Source of the DNA: a virus
Direction: 5' to 3' (one strand)
Length of the DNA: 32,189 bases
Virus record (IMG/VR): IMGVR_UViG_3300022074_000210
Coordinates: 1-32,189 of that record
The notes beneath the pieces were generated by a model. It was not told the DNA's origin. It saw nothing but the letters and a program-made list of their open reading frames with translations, and did not search any database. Positions 1-9,000 of the stretch are shown piece after piece (position 1 is the first letter of the stretch; every line of letters begins with the position of its first letter). The translations under genes were made by a program, and so were the position numbers.

Positions 1-2
1 CA

Positions 3-1082
3 GGTACGGCTTCAGGAGATGGTTTTGCAGTAGGCGTTCTTAATGGTGCGTCCACAGATGCGTATATCTGGAACAGGGAAAGCAGTAATCTTCTGTTTGG
101 TACAGGCGGCGCAGAACGCATGCGCATTACGGAAACAGGAAACGTCGGCATCGGCACCACTAGCCCCCAAGCAGCAAAGTTCTCAGGTTCGGCTGTTGGC
201 ATCCTTGAACTAGCTAACACTAAGCCAGTTATAAATATCCATGAAACAGATGTTACAGATGCTGAATTCTTCATGGGCATGTCTAACGGTAGCGCAGTTA
301 TAGGCACTACAGGCAACGGTCTGATGATTTTCCAGACTGGTACTAGCAGCGCAAGCGAAGCCATGCGCATAGACTCCTCAGGCGCCCTTCTTGTGGGTAG
401 TAGTGACACTACTTTAGGTGGATCAAGTGTCATTGGGGCTGGTGTGGAAAGTTCTCACACAAGCGCCTCACAAACCATGACTGTATATAACAGTTCTACC
501 TCTTGCGGAGCGAACGGTATTTTTGTCGTGGAAACCGCCAGAACCGCTAGCACGGCGTTTGATTTCTTTAACTGCTTTTCCAACAATGTTGCAGACAAAG
601 AGTTTAGGTTCAAAGGTGATGGCAATGCTTTTGCAGACGGTTCGTTTACGGGCGGCGGTGCGGATTACGCCGAGTTTTTTGAATGGTTGGACGGCAATTC
701 CTCTGCTGAAGACCGAAGGGGTTATAGCGTAATTCTTGATAGCGGAAAAATACGAGTCGCCACATCTGAAGATGATGCATCTCAAATCATAGGTGTTATC
801 TCCGCAAACCCCGCAATGATTGGCGATGGCGATCTGGAAAGGTGGAAAGGAAAATATCTGCGTGATGATTTTGGCTCGTATGACTTAGATGCAAACGGTG
901 ATAGACAGTTAAACCCTGATTACAATGAAGCTCAATCCTACGTTTCAAGAGAGGATAGAGTTGAGTGGGACATGGTTGGATTGATGGGCAAACTCCGAAT
1001 CCGCAAAGGGCAACCAACGGGGTCAAACTGGATCAAAATCAAAGACATTAACGCAGGCATTGAAGAATGGCTGGTCAGATAA
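3..1082 (+). CDS. Tail fibre/spike C-terminal part with autoproteolytic chaperone domain (5' end cut by window)
   Basis: The frame is open from base 3 with no start, so the gene begins outside the window; 359 codons are visible. The first part has the phrase NVGIGTTSP and repeated Gly/Ser-rich beta-strand segments typical of phage fibre shafts. From base 660 the protein reads ADYAEFFEWLDGN, followed by a region with IRVATSEDD, IIGVISANP and GKYLRDDFG. This matches what I know of the peptidase G2 / intramolecular chaperone domain, which trimerises the fibre and then cuts itself off. The cut is expected just before or near ADYAEFF, but I cannot place it exactly. The protein would act at the tail tip in receptor binding. 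It is followed after 19 bases by a small gene. I am sure of the fibre assignment and fairly sure of the chaperone domain. Confidence 0.85.
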   Translation, partial: GTASGDGFAVGVLNGASTDAYIWNRESSNLLFGTGGAERMRITETGNVGIGTTSPQAAKFSGSAVGILELANTKPVINIHETDVTDAEFFMGMSNGSAVIGTTGNGLMIFQTGTSSASEAMRIDSSGALLVGSSDTTLGGSSVIGAGVESSHTSASQTMTVYNSSTSCGANGIFVVETARTASTAFDFFNCFSNNVADKEFRFKGDGNAFADGSFTGGGADYAEFFEWLDGNSSAEDRRGYSVILDSGKIRVATSEDDASQIIGVISANPAMIGDGDLERWKGKYLRDDFGSYDLDANGDRQLNPDYNEAQSYVSREDRVEWDMVGLMGKLRIRKGQPTGSNWIKIKDINAGIEEWLVR

Positions 1083-1101
1083 TTTAACTGGAGACTATTT
1101 A

Positions 1102-1425
1102 ATGGCTACTTTCACTTGGGTCATCTCGACCCTTGAACGAGACCTTTTACCCGAAGACATGAACGGCGCTGTAGTCGTCGCTCACTGGGTATGCAATGCA
1201 GAGCAGATAGACGGTGACAATTCCTTCCGCGCTCATAGTTACGGCACTTGTAGCTTCACGCCTGATCCCACGGCGTCAGACTATATCGCTTACGACGATT
1301 TGACCGAAGCTGATGTGATCGGCTGGGTGCAGGCTGACGTTGGTAAAGATACTGTCGAAGCAGGACTGCAAGCAAATATCGACGGACAAATTACACCAGC
1401 CACGGCTAACGGAGTACCTTGGTAA
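1102..1425 (+). CDS. Small hypothetical phage protein next to the tail fibre
   Basis: This is a 107-aa soluble protein beginning MATFTWVISTLERDL. I chose the ATG at 1102 over an in-frame ATG at 1060 because 1060 lies inside the fibre gene, while 1102 has a GGAGA ribosome binding site 7 bases ahead. The N-terminal half alternates hydrophobic residues (TFTWVIS, GAVVVAHWV), suggesting a small beta-sandwich. The C-terminal half contains DVIGWVQADVG and an alanine-rich tail. I recall similar proteins beside tail-fibre genes of marine phages, with no known function; a fibre-associated or assembly role is inference from position only. Its stop overlaps the next start by one base (TAATG). Confidence 0.75.
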   Translation: MATFTWVISTLERDLLPEDMNGAVVVAHWVCNAEQIDGDNSFRAHSYGTCSFTPDPTASDYIAYDDLTEADVIGWVQADVGKDTVEAGLQANIDGQITPATANGVPW

Positions 1426-1658
1426 TGAGCGAAGAACAAAAGATTGTCATTAACGACGAAGAGCATAACGTGTCAGACCTGACCGTTGAGACCCAGATGC
1501 ACGTTGCGCGTGTTGCTGAAATACGGCAAGAAATTGCACGTTTGCAAATGCAGATCAACGAGCGTCAAGTTGTATTGAATGCTTACGGTGACGCTATCAT
1601 CAATGCAGTTAAGCCTGCGGAAGATGAAGAGTCAGAAGCAGAAGTAGCGGTTCAGTGA
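1425..1658 (+). CDS. Small coiled-coil phage protein (DUF6447-like)
   Basis: This is a 77-aa acidic protein. The ATG at 1425 overlaps the previous stop and has GGAG at 1411; a TTG two codons earlier is a less likely start. The N-terminus (KIVINDEEHNVSDL) looks like a short beta hairpin. The middle, HVARVAEIRQEIARLQMQ, is a clear amphipathic helix with heptad spacing, and the C-terminus is Glu/Ala-rich. The layout of a hairpin followed by one long helix resembles the family I remember as DUF6447, which is common in phages and of unknown role. It ends in a GTGA overlap with the next gene, so the two are probably translated together. Confidence 0.7.
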   Translation: MSEEQKIVINDEEHNVSDLTVETQMHVARVAEIRQEIARLQMQINERQVVLNAYGDAIINAVKPAEDEESEAEVAVQ

Positions 1659-1837
1659 CACCCACTGAGAAAGCCATAGCGCAAATTGAAGCGCATGAGC
1701 GAGAGTGTACCGTGCGCTACGAAGCTATCGAAAAGCGTCTACAATCGGGTGAAAAGCGGTTTGACCGGCTTGAAATGATGATTTGGGGGGTCTACGTCAC
1801 AGTCGTTGTAGCTGTAGCTTTACCGCAATTTATGTGA
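1655..1837 (+). CDS. Small coiled-coil membrane protein (XhlA-like), candidate lysis accessory
   Basis: This is a 60-aa protein starting at a GTG that shares four bases (GTGA) with the upstream stop. Residues 1 to about 40 are charged and helical (EKAIAQIEAHERE, AIEKRLQSGEKRFDRLE). Residues 43 to 58 form one hydrophobic segment (WGVYVTVVVAVAL). An N-terminal coiled coil plus a C-terminal membrane anchor is the plan of XhlA-type proteins that sit beside holins and endolysins. The holin and endolysin lie 1 kb downstream, which fits, but at this length similarity cannot prove function. Confidence 0.65.
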   Translation: MTPTEKAIAQIEAHERECTVRYEAIEKRLQSGEKRFDRLEMMIWGVYVTVVVAVALPQFM

Positions 1838-1847
1838 GGTAAGTCCT

Positions 1848-2312
1848 ATGGTGATCGAATCTGTCGCAGCGGCTGGGATGCTGCTGAACCAAATTAACCA
1901 AGTAATTCAACAGGTTAACGAAACAGGTTCGGGCGTGCAGCAGGCGATGGGACTGATCTCCGACTTTGGAGAAGCCCTTAACACGTTTGAAGTAGACCGT
2001 AAAAACTCTACGTTCAAGGCTCTTAGCCAAAATGACATCCTCAAAATACAAATGCTTCGTAGGCAGTATGAGAGGCATTGGCAAAGCGTAAATGACTTGC
2101 TTTTGGTTGCCGACCCGAAGCTCTTGGACGATTTCAAAAGGGCCAAAAAAGAACAGGAAGAAGCACGACAGAGGCACTTAGCGATGTTAGCTCGAAAGAA
2201 AAAAGAGCGTGCTATTCTTATCAGCCAGATTTTAGTAGGAGGAACGACGCTCCTGATTGGGGGGTCAATAGCGGTTGGAACCATCTTTATCGTTATTAAG
2301 ATATTCGGATGA
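1848..2312 (+). CDS. Hypothetical protein with C-terminal membrane anchor
   Basis: This is a 154-aa protein. The ATG at 1848 has GAGGT 7 bases ahead. Residues 1 to 45 are a mildly hydrophobic helix-rich segment (VAAAGMLLNQINQVIQQV). Residues 60 to 120 are a charged helix ending in a run of Lys/Arg/Glu (RAKKEQEEARQRH, ARKKKERA). Residues 122 to 151 form one strong membrane segment (LISQILVGGTTLLIGGS and onward), followed by a short tail. The positive residues before the anchor suggest that the large domain stays in the cytoplasm. The gene sits within a run of small membrane proteins just before the holin, so a lysis-related or virion membrane-contact role is possible. I do not recognise a named family. 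Confidence 0.65.
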   Translation: MVIESVAAAGMLLNQINQVIQQVNETGSGVQQAMGLISDFGEALNTFEVDRKNSTFKALSQNDILKIQMLRRQYERHWQSVNDLLLVADPKLLDDFKRAKKEQEEARQRHLAMLARKKKERAILISQILVGGTTLLIGGSIAVGTIFIVIKIFG

Positions 2313-2515
2313 TGGCCTTCTTGTTAGTCGTTGTCATTAACGGCGAGCCAATACCCGATCAATTTTACTTTCGAGACATTACACGGTGTAACACGTTTGC
2401 GTATTACATCTCGACGGGTAAAACTAAGATCAACAACCGTTACCAGATGCAGGAGAATGTGACGGCATATTGCATCCCGAAGCGGGTGCCAGCTAACACA
2501 AAAACATGGGACTGA
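2309..2515 (+). CDS. Small hypothetical protein with hydrophobic N-terminus and two cysteines
   Basis: This is a 68-aa protein starting at an ATGA overlap with the previous gene. The first ten residues (MMAFLLVVVI) are hydrophobic but short and lack a positive charge, so export is possible but not certain. Cys27 and Cys55 could form a disulfide if the protein leaves the cytoplasm. The rest is polar and aromatic, with no recognised domain. Its place among lysis genes suggests a periplasmic helper, which is speculation. Confidence 0.6.
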   Translation: MMAFLLVVVINGEPIPDQFYFRDITRCNTFAYYISTGKTKINNRYQMQENVTAYCIPKRVPANTKTWD

Positions 2516-2516
2516 A

Positions 2517-2843
2517 ATGGCAGCAAAACGCTTAGAAGACGGCAGTGAGTACGCCGAATACGATGCGGATGGTGATGGCATCGTTACTGATGAAGAGTTG
2601 CAAACAAGCAGAGAGTTGCAGGAGCTGCGCTTGCGGCATGAACGAGCAGATGCTCAACGTGCCATGAGTTGGTTTGCGCTATGGGGAATGCTGCTCTATC
2701 CATCGCTTGTTGTTGTCAGTGAGTTCTTCGGGATGAACCAAGCTGCATCTATCTTGGGCGATATGGCAGCAGTTTATTTTGTCAGTGTTGCAGGCATCCT
2801 AGCTGCGTTTTTTGGCGCACAAGCATGGTCAAATAGGAAATAA
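2517..2843 (+). CDS. Membrane protein with an EF-hand calcium-binding loop
   Basis: This is a 108-aa protein whose ATG follows the previous stop by one base. Residues 16 to 27 read DADGDGIVTDEE, a complete 12-residue EF-hand loop: Asp at 1, 3 and 5, Gly at 6 and Glu at 12. A charged helix (residues 31-48) follows, then two membrane segments at about 50-70 and 83-100. An EF-hand joined to two membrane helices recurs, in my memory, in small genes beside holins of marine phages. A calcium-sensing or calcium-stabilised pore or antiholin is an attractive inference, but only the motif and topology are visible. Confidence 0.7.
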   Translation: MAAKRLEDGSEYAEYDADGDGIVTDEELQTSRELQELRLRHERADAQRAMSWFALWGMLLYPSLVVVSEFFGMNQAASILGDMAAVYFVSVAGILAAFFGAQAWSNRK

Positions 2844-2846
2844 ATT

Positions 2847-3230
2847 ATGAGTATTGTTGCATCACTCGTTGGGCCGGTCACTGGACTACTGGACAAGTTC
2901 ATAGAAGACAAGGATCAGAAGAATGTGTTGGCACATGAGATTGCTACGATGTCTGAGCGTCACGCCCAAGAAGCTCTCAAGGGCCAGCTTGAAATCAACA
3001 AGATGGAAGCTGCACATAAGTCGTTATTTGTAGCTGGGTGGCGACCTGCTATCGGCTGGATCTGTGCGGTAGGGCTGTTGTACAACACTATTATCGCTAA
3101 TGTGCTCGGCATCTGGGTAGATGTGCCAGAGGTAGATACAACGCTTTTAGTGCCCGTTATGATGGGCATGCTCGGATTGGGCGCTATGCGCTCCTACGAG
3201 AGGGTTAATGGCGTAGCACGGGAGAAGTAA
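2847..3230 (+). CDS. Holin, three-transmembrane GTA-type
   Basis: This is a 127-aa protein. Residues 1-20 contain a hydrophobic amphipathic stretch (VASLVGPVTGLLDKFI). Residues 20-58 are a charged helix. Then come the characteristic RPAIGW at 66-71, a membrane segment at about 68-90, and another at about 98-113. This order, with SLFVAGWRPAIGW before the first strong membrane helix, matches the holin family described from gene transfer agents (Holin of 3 TMs, for gene-transfer release). It would form the inner-membrane lesion that lets the endolysin reach the cell wall. The endolysin gene follows with a one-base overlap (TAATG), a classic holin-lysin pair. Confidence 0.85.
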   Translation: MSIVASLVGPVTGLLDKFIEDKDQKNVLAHEIATMSERHAQEALKGQLEINKMEAAHKSLFVAGWRPAIGWICAVGLLYNTIIANVLGIWVDVPEVDTTLLVPVMMGMLGLGAMRSYERVNGVAREK

Positions 3231-3652
3231 TGACTCAGCTAATAGACATGCTGAAGCTACACGAAGGTGTACGATCTAAGGTATATGTGTGTAGTGCAGG
3301 CTACGAAACGATAGGTGTGGGCAGAAATATCTCAGAGTCTGGCCTTGGGTTGTCTGATGACGAGATCGAATACTTGCTGGCGAATGATATAGCGCGTGTG
3401 AAGGAAGAGCTTGAAGACACATACTACTGGTTCAACGGCATCAACGAAGCGCGTCAGGATGCAATGATTGACATGTGTTTCAACCTCGGTCTGACCAGAT
3501 TGCGCGGCTTTGTGAAGGCACTGGAGGCTATGTCGCGTGAGCAGTTTGATGTGGCTGCTGATGAGTTCATGGATAGCAAATGGGCTTCTCAGGTAGGCAA
3601 TCGTGCTGTTAGAGTAACCGAGATAATTCGTACGGGTGTGTATAGAGAATGA
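3230..3652 (+). CDS. Endolysin, T4-lysozyme-like muramidase (GH24)
   Basis: This is a 140-aa enzyme predicted to cut the glycan strand of peptidoglycan during lysis. The N-terminus contains LHEGVRSKVYVCSAGYETIG. In the family the catalytic triad is Glu, then eight residues, Asp or Cys, then five residues, Thr; here it is Glu12, Cys21 and Thr27. The rest has the expected helical body, including ARQDAMIDMCFNLG (residues 65-78) and a C-terminal NRAVRVTEIIRTG. The length is slightly below that of T4 lysozyme (164 aa). I see no signal peptide or membrane anchor, so it should depend on the upstream holin. It overlaps the next gene by four bases (ATGA). Confidence 0.92.
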   Translation: MTQLIDMLKLHEGVRSKVYVCSAGYETIGVGRNISESGLGLSDDEIEYLLANDIARVKEELEDTYYWFNGINEARQDAMIDMCFNLGLTRLRGFVKALEAMSREQFDVAADEFMDSKWASQVGNRAVRVTEIIRTGVYRE

Positions 3653-5499
3653 CGTTACGTAAAGTAGTCTTAAAGCCCGGAGTAAACAAAGAAGTCACTC
3701 GTTATGTAGATGAGCAGGGCTGGGCCGACTGCGATAAAGTACGTTTCCGTGCAGGGTTTCCTGAAAAGATAGGTGGGTGGCAGCAAATATCCGGCAATAC
3801 GTTTTTAGGTGTCGCACGTTCTTTATTCAACTGGGTTACGTTAGAAGGCCAGAATCTGCTCGGTGTCGGCACCAATCTTAAATTTTACATAGAAAAGGGT
3901 GGAGTCTACTTCGATATAACACCTGAACGTACGCCGTCTGGCGTGTCTCTTACTGACCCTTTTACGACTGTTTCTGGGTCTACCACGGTGACGGTTACAG
4001 ATGCCAATGGGGGTTACGTAAACGGTGATTTTGTTACGTTTAGCGGAGCATCTGCCGTAGGTGGGTTGACCTTAAATGGCGAGTTTCAGATAACGTACTC
4101 TACTGGCAACACATACACCATAGAATCAAGCAGTGCAGCCTCATCTTCTGCCACTGGCGGCGGCTCTGTAACAGCAAAATACCAAATAAATGTAGGCCCA
4201 GAGTTTGCCGTACCATTAGTTGGCTGGGGTGCTGGTGGGTGGAGCGAAGGCACATGGGGTAACGGAGCTGTGTCTACGGATTCATTGAGGCTATGGAGCC
4301 AATCTAATTTTGGAGAGGACTTAGTGTTTGGCCCTCGTGGTAACAGTATCTACTACTGGGATGCCACTAACGGGCTTACCACACGGGCAGTAGAGTTATC
4401 CGCTCTGTCAGGTGCTTCTAACACACCAACCAAACAGAACTTCATATTGGTATCTGACGTAAGCCGGTTTGTATTTTGCTTTGGTGCTAATACGTTGGGG
4501 TCTGCTGTACAAGATCCAATGTTGGTACGGTGGTCAGATCAAGAAAGTGTTGTAAATTGGACGCCCGCAGCTAACAATCAAGCAGGGGATTTACGTCTTT
4601 CTAAAGGGTCAGAAATAGTAACTGCTCTACAGTCTCGTCAAGAAATTTTAGTCTGGACTGATTCAGCCCTCTATTCTCTACAGTATGTGGGTGCACCTGC
4701 TGTATGGGGGTCTCAGTTGCTTGGAGATAACGTATCTATAGCCTCACAAAATGCCGCAGTATATGCTGATGATATAACTTATTGGATGGGTGCAGATTCT
4801 TTCTATGCGTACGATGGCAGAGTTAAAAACCTACCTTGTGCGTTAAAAAGACACGTTTTCAATGACATAAATCAAGAACAGGTAGAACAAGTTTTTGCAG
4901 GTACTAATGAGGGTTTTGATGAGGTCTGGTGGTTTTACCCGTCAAACAGTTCTTCAACTGTAGATAAATACGTTGTTTATAATTACGTGCAACAGATTTG
5001 GTACTTTGGCAGCTTGGCTAGGTCTGCATGGTTAGATACTGGTATACGCCAACTCCCCGTTGCGGCTACTTATAGTAACAATCTAGTCACGCACGAAGAC
5101 GGTGTAGACGACAACGAAAGTGGCACAAGGGCGGCTATTACTGCATTCATTACTTCTGGTGAGTTCGATATAGAAGATGGTGATAGGTTCTCGTTTATAC
5201 GACGTTTGCTTCCTGATATTACGTTTGAGGGGTCTACTGCCGAAAGCCCTGCGGCTACGTTTGAGCTACTGCCTTTGCAGTCGTCTGGTTCTGGGCGGAA
5301 CGATCCATTGTCTGAAGGCGGGTCTAGCAGTGGTACGGTAACTCGTTCTGCTACGGTGCCAGTAGAAAAGTACACTACACAAGTAAATACTCGTGTGCGT
5401 GGTAGACAGTTATCTATAAAGGTACAATCCGCAGACTTGGGTGTGCAGTGGCAGTTAGGGGCACCTCGACTTGATATACGCCCCGATGGGAGACGATAG
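3649..5499 (+). CDS. Virion structural protein, possibly head-tail stopper or tail hub
   Basis: This is a 616-aa, beta-rich protein. The N-terminus (LKPGVNKEVTRYVDEQGWADCDKVRFR, broken here as LKPGVNKEVT and GWADCDKVRFR) and the following EKIGGW are features I associate with a protein conserved in marine podoviruses. Residues about 105 to 180 look like an inserted Ig-like or carbohydrate-contact beta domain rich in Thr, Ser and Gly. The rest repeats short WxxG-type strands, suggesting a beta-propeller such as that of P22 gp10, the packaged-DNA stabilisation protein. The propeller link is a guess from composition. It follows the endolysin by an ATGA overlap and precedes two small genes by similar junctions. 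Confidence 0.7.
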   Translation: MTLRKVVLKPGVNKEVTRYVDEQGWADCDKVRFRAGFPEKIGGWQQISGNTFLGVARSLFNWVTLEGQNLLGVGTNLKFYIEKGGVYFDITPERTPSGVSLTDPFTTVSGSTTVTVTDANGGYVNGDFVTFSGASAVGGLTLNGEFQITYSTGNTYTIESSSAASSSATGGGSVTAKYQINVGPEFAVPLVGWGAGGWSEGTWGNGAVSTDSLRLWSQSNFGEDLVFGPRGNSIYYWDATNGLTTRAVELSALSGASNTPTKQNFILVSDVSRFVFCFGANTLGSAVQDPMLVRWSDQESVVNWTPAANNQAGDLRLSKGSEIVTALQSRQEILVWTDSALYSLQYVGAPAVWGSQLLGDNVSIASQNAAVYADDITYWMGADSFYAYDGRVKNLPCALKRHVFNDINQEQVEQVFAGTNEGFDEVWWFYPSNSSSTVDKYVVYNYVQQIWYFGSLARSAWLDTGIRQLPVAATYSNNLVTHEDGVDDNESGTRAAITAFITSGEFDIEDGDRFSFIRRLLPDITFEGSTAESPAATFELLPLQSSGSGRNDPLSEGGSSSGTVTRSATVPVEKYTTQVNTRVRGRQLSIKVQSADLGVQWQLGAPRLDIRPDGRR

Positions 5500-5693
5500 T
5501 GCCTGTAGATACCACCAGATATGACATAGACTTTGTAGCCCCTGCCCTGCCGAATCCACCACAGCAGTACAACCAGCGGGACTTCAATCAGTTTAACAAT
5601 GCACTTCGGCTGTATTTTTCTCAGCTTGACAAAGCAGTGCGGGATGCTAGCACATCCCCTCAAGCACAAGCTGCTGGATGGTTTTTTAGCTAA
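5499..5693 (+). CDS. Small hypothetical protein between structural genes
   Basis: This is a 64-aa protein. It uses a GTG start that shares one base with the previous TAG. It is rich in Pro, Gln and Asn (PALPNPPQQYNQRDF), with one amphipathic helix (NNALRLYFSQLDKAVRDA) and a short aromatic C-terminus. It could be a scaffold, plug or head-tail joining peptide judging from its neighbours. I do not recognise a family. Confidence 0.65.
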   Translation: MPVDTTRYDIDFVAPALPNPPQQYNQRDFNQFNNALRLYFSQLDKAVRDASTSPQAQAAGWFFS

Positions 5694-6016
5694 TGTCTAA
5701 TCTGTACAGAAATGCCAAGGTAGATCTTACTACTACTAACGCAACCACGCTGTACACCTGCCCAACAGCAAAGAGAGGCATTGTTAAGTCTATTCTAGTG
5801 TCCGAGGACTCTGGTAACGCAGATACTATTACTGTAACTATTACTGATGCTGATAGTGCAGTGTTTAGCTTATTCAAGGTTAAAGCGGTGGGAGCAAATA
5901 CCACAGTAGAACTACTTACCGCGCCTCTAGTGGTAGAAGAATCTGAAACATTAAAAGTTACTGCCGCCACTGCTAACAGGTTACACGTTGTTGCTAGCCT
6001 GCTGGAGGTGTCGTAA
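5693..6016 (+). CDS. Small beta-sandwich virion protein
   Basis: This is a 107-aa protein made almost entirely of predicted beta strands: [48 protein letters not shown] and [11 protein letters not shown]. Regular alternation of hydrophobic and Thr/Val/Asp residues suggests a compact Ig-like or jelly-roll fold. Proteins of this size and pattern often decorate capsids or connect tail parts. I recall close relatives in uncultured marine phages without a named role. It overlaps its neighbours by one base on each side. Confidence 0.7.
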   Translation: MSNLYRNAKVDLTTTNATTLYTCPTAKRGIVKSILVSEDSGNADTITVTITDADSAVFSLFKVKAVGANTTVELLTAPLVVEESETLKVTAATANRLHVVASLLEVS

Positions 6017-9000
6017 TGGCTACCAACTTTGTTCAAGCATTTATTAATAAATACAAAGATGTATTGACGCAGGGTGCTAACTATTACGAAATAGACGATG
6101 TAGATAACGTCGATGACTGGTACGACGATACCTACGAAGATCTTATTATGCCCACGCTGAAAGATGTGGGGTATAGAAATACCGGCGGCGCTAAATTTAA
6201 TCAGGGCGGCGGTAGAGGAAGAGACGGGCCATTACAAGTGTCTGTGTCACCTGAAAACTACATGAAGAATTCAGATGCGCCTGAATACCTTACTGACATA
6301 TTTGACCCAAACAAAGAGCGAAATGAGGCCGAAGCTCAAAGCGCCTACGCGGTGCTATCTATTGCCGAGTCTCCTGAACAGATAGCTACTATTCTTGGTG
6401 GATACTACGGAGTAGATTTTTCACCTGTAGCACAAAAATTGGGTCGGTTTGGTGGCAACTTAAAAAGTCATACGGGTTCTTCAGAAGCACAACTTGCTGA
6501 ACTTCATTCGTTTCTTGAACCTATTCTCCAAGAGCAGATACCTTATTTACAGTTAACTCGTGGGATGGGATACCAAGACGCAATAAAAACTGCGTTTGAA
6601 GAAGACCCAATGATTCAAGCATTGTACGGTAAGTATGATGTTGCCCCCATGCGCCAGACAAAAGACGGATCTACGTATCTATATGATCCATTTACGTACG
6701 GCGAAATGCGTACGTATGAGTCTAGGGATAGGGATTTTCAAAAAGCGTTTAAGATTGTTGCCTCCATCGCTGCTGCGTATTACTTGCCGGGGATGCTTTC
6801 AAATACGTTAGGTATATCAAAAGCCGCTGCTACCGCAGCAGTAGCCGCAGGGCAGACTGTTGTATCTGGTGGTGATTTTGATGACGTACTTAAAAATGCA
6901 GGATTAGCTTTTATTGGTGCAACTGCCGCTGAAAAACTAAGTAACGCTAAACAAGCCGCCGATACGGCAAATGCCGCAAACACCGGAGCTAATGCTACTG
7001 CGGCTACAGCACAAGCGGCACAAGCGGCAAACGCTGCTTACACCACAGCAAAAGTTCTATACGCAACTGCACAAGTGGGTTCTGGTGCTATTAGCGGTAA
7101 TCTTGCTGCGGGCGTACTCGCGGCTTTTGGCCCAGATCTTACTAGCTCTGCTCTTAGTAAAGTGGGACTTACCCCCGAACTGCTTGATAGAGCAGGTGTA
7201 GACCAAGGCTTGTTAGTAAACGGCTTAGTCAGAACTCAAGTAGCTTTAGCACAAGGCATGGATGTTGACGATGCTTTGTCCGTGGGGCTTGGCACCTACA
7301 TCCTATCTGGTGGGGGCATAGCAGGGATAAATAAAGACACCTTCTTCGAGAAGATGGGCGAGGTGCTACGTGACACTGGGCAGTCTCTGTTTGGTACCGA
7401 AGGCGCTGATCTTAGTAACGCCACTGCGTCATTAAATACTCTGTATGCGGATGACTATAAATATGGAGAGGGAGGGCTATCTGAACAGCTTGTTAAAGTT
7501 AATCCAGATATTTTGTCTGAAGAAATGTTGGTACAGGGCAGTGCCAACTGGCGGATTCAAGCTGATGGGACTCTATTAGATACAGAAAGCGGAACAGTAT
7601 TAGATGCTGCAAAAGGCCACGCTACTGAAATTGCTGTTGTATTAAAAACAGGTGGGGCTAATGGCAATGTGGACTATAGTCAAGATGTTATAGACGCTGC
7701 ACTGGACAATTTAAACCCGTATTTTAGTGACCCTGTAGATCTTGCAGAGTTAAAAGCCGCGACAATTCCAGAAGAACTACCGGAAAATTGGCGGCTAGCG
7801 TATGGGAGTTACGCAGATCTTGCTATAGACATTGAAAACGGTGTGTCTATTAAAGAAATACAAGCAAAGATAGATAACGCTCGTTTTGATCCAAATATAG
7901 GGTTGGGTATAGCTCCACCCACCGCAACAGACACATCAGGACTATCCGCTGACCAACGCTCGTATCTAGTAGGGAATGCCATAGATGCGATAGCCAAAGC
8001 CATGTATGAAGAGGATCGTAATAGCGGAGGTAGGTCTACTAGCTCAGATGATTTTAGGGCAGAGGCAATAGAAGCCTACCAAGAACTGCGAGATGACGGC
8101 CTTTCACATCTTCGAGTCATGGAAGAACTTGGTATGGATACGTCTGGGCGCGTGCTAGATGCCGTGCGTGCGCTAGACACTGCTGCTCTTGATGACTTGC
8201 GTGCTGGTGATGAACGTGAAGCCTACTTACGCGCACTAGGTTCAGTAGACGAAACCACAGGACGTTATCACGAAGACTCATTATACGAGAGTGGGATAGA
8301 ACAAGCGTTTGGCCTCTATGACATTGCAAAACGTGCCGTAGATGCCGCAGCGGAAACTGGCGATGACAAATGGATTATCGGCACCGCTATTGCTATCGAA
8401 GCAGGGGCAGATGTAGCAAACGCATTTCTAGGACTCGCTGCGCTTGGAGGTATAGATCCTGAGTCCACTGAGCTAGGCAAAACGCTAAAAGCAATTACCG
8501 ATATGACAGGTGAGAGCAAGCCTGAAGACTATCAAAAAGGGTTGCAAGATATAGAGCAGCGATTACAGGCCGCGCAAGATCAAGCAAAAGAAGAAGGACT
8601 TGGTACTTCTGATAGCTGGATTCTAGTTGGTAAAGCGATTATGGGCGCTGCCGCAGAAAATCCTACAGAGTTTGTTCTTGATTTCGTTGTTAAAGAAGCA
8701 GCTTCAGAAGTAATACCGTTTGTTATTGGTGGCGCAGCGTTTGGCGGGGCTAAATTAGGTGCCGCAGCAGCGAAGAAATTTGGCGATGATGCCGCTAAGA
8801 AGTTTGGAGAAAACTTAGATGCTAGTGACATAGCGGTCACTGCCACTATGTTAAGCGATGCCGCAGAAGAAACAGGTGGTGCAGCATCTTCCGGCTACAG
8901 CGAAGGGTATGCTGCCAAAATAAAACAACTCGAAGAACAAAATGCACGTATAGCTAAACTTACAGGTGTTGGCTCTATACCTCTGTCAGATGCACAAATA

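Noticed and set aside
468-785. Open frames on the - strand under the tail fibre and other late genes
   Set aside because: They lie opposite well-supported genes, lack ribosome binding sites and read as low-complexity or odd composition.
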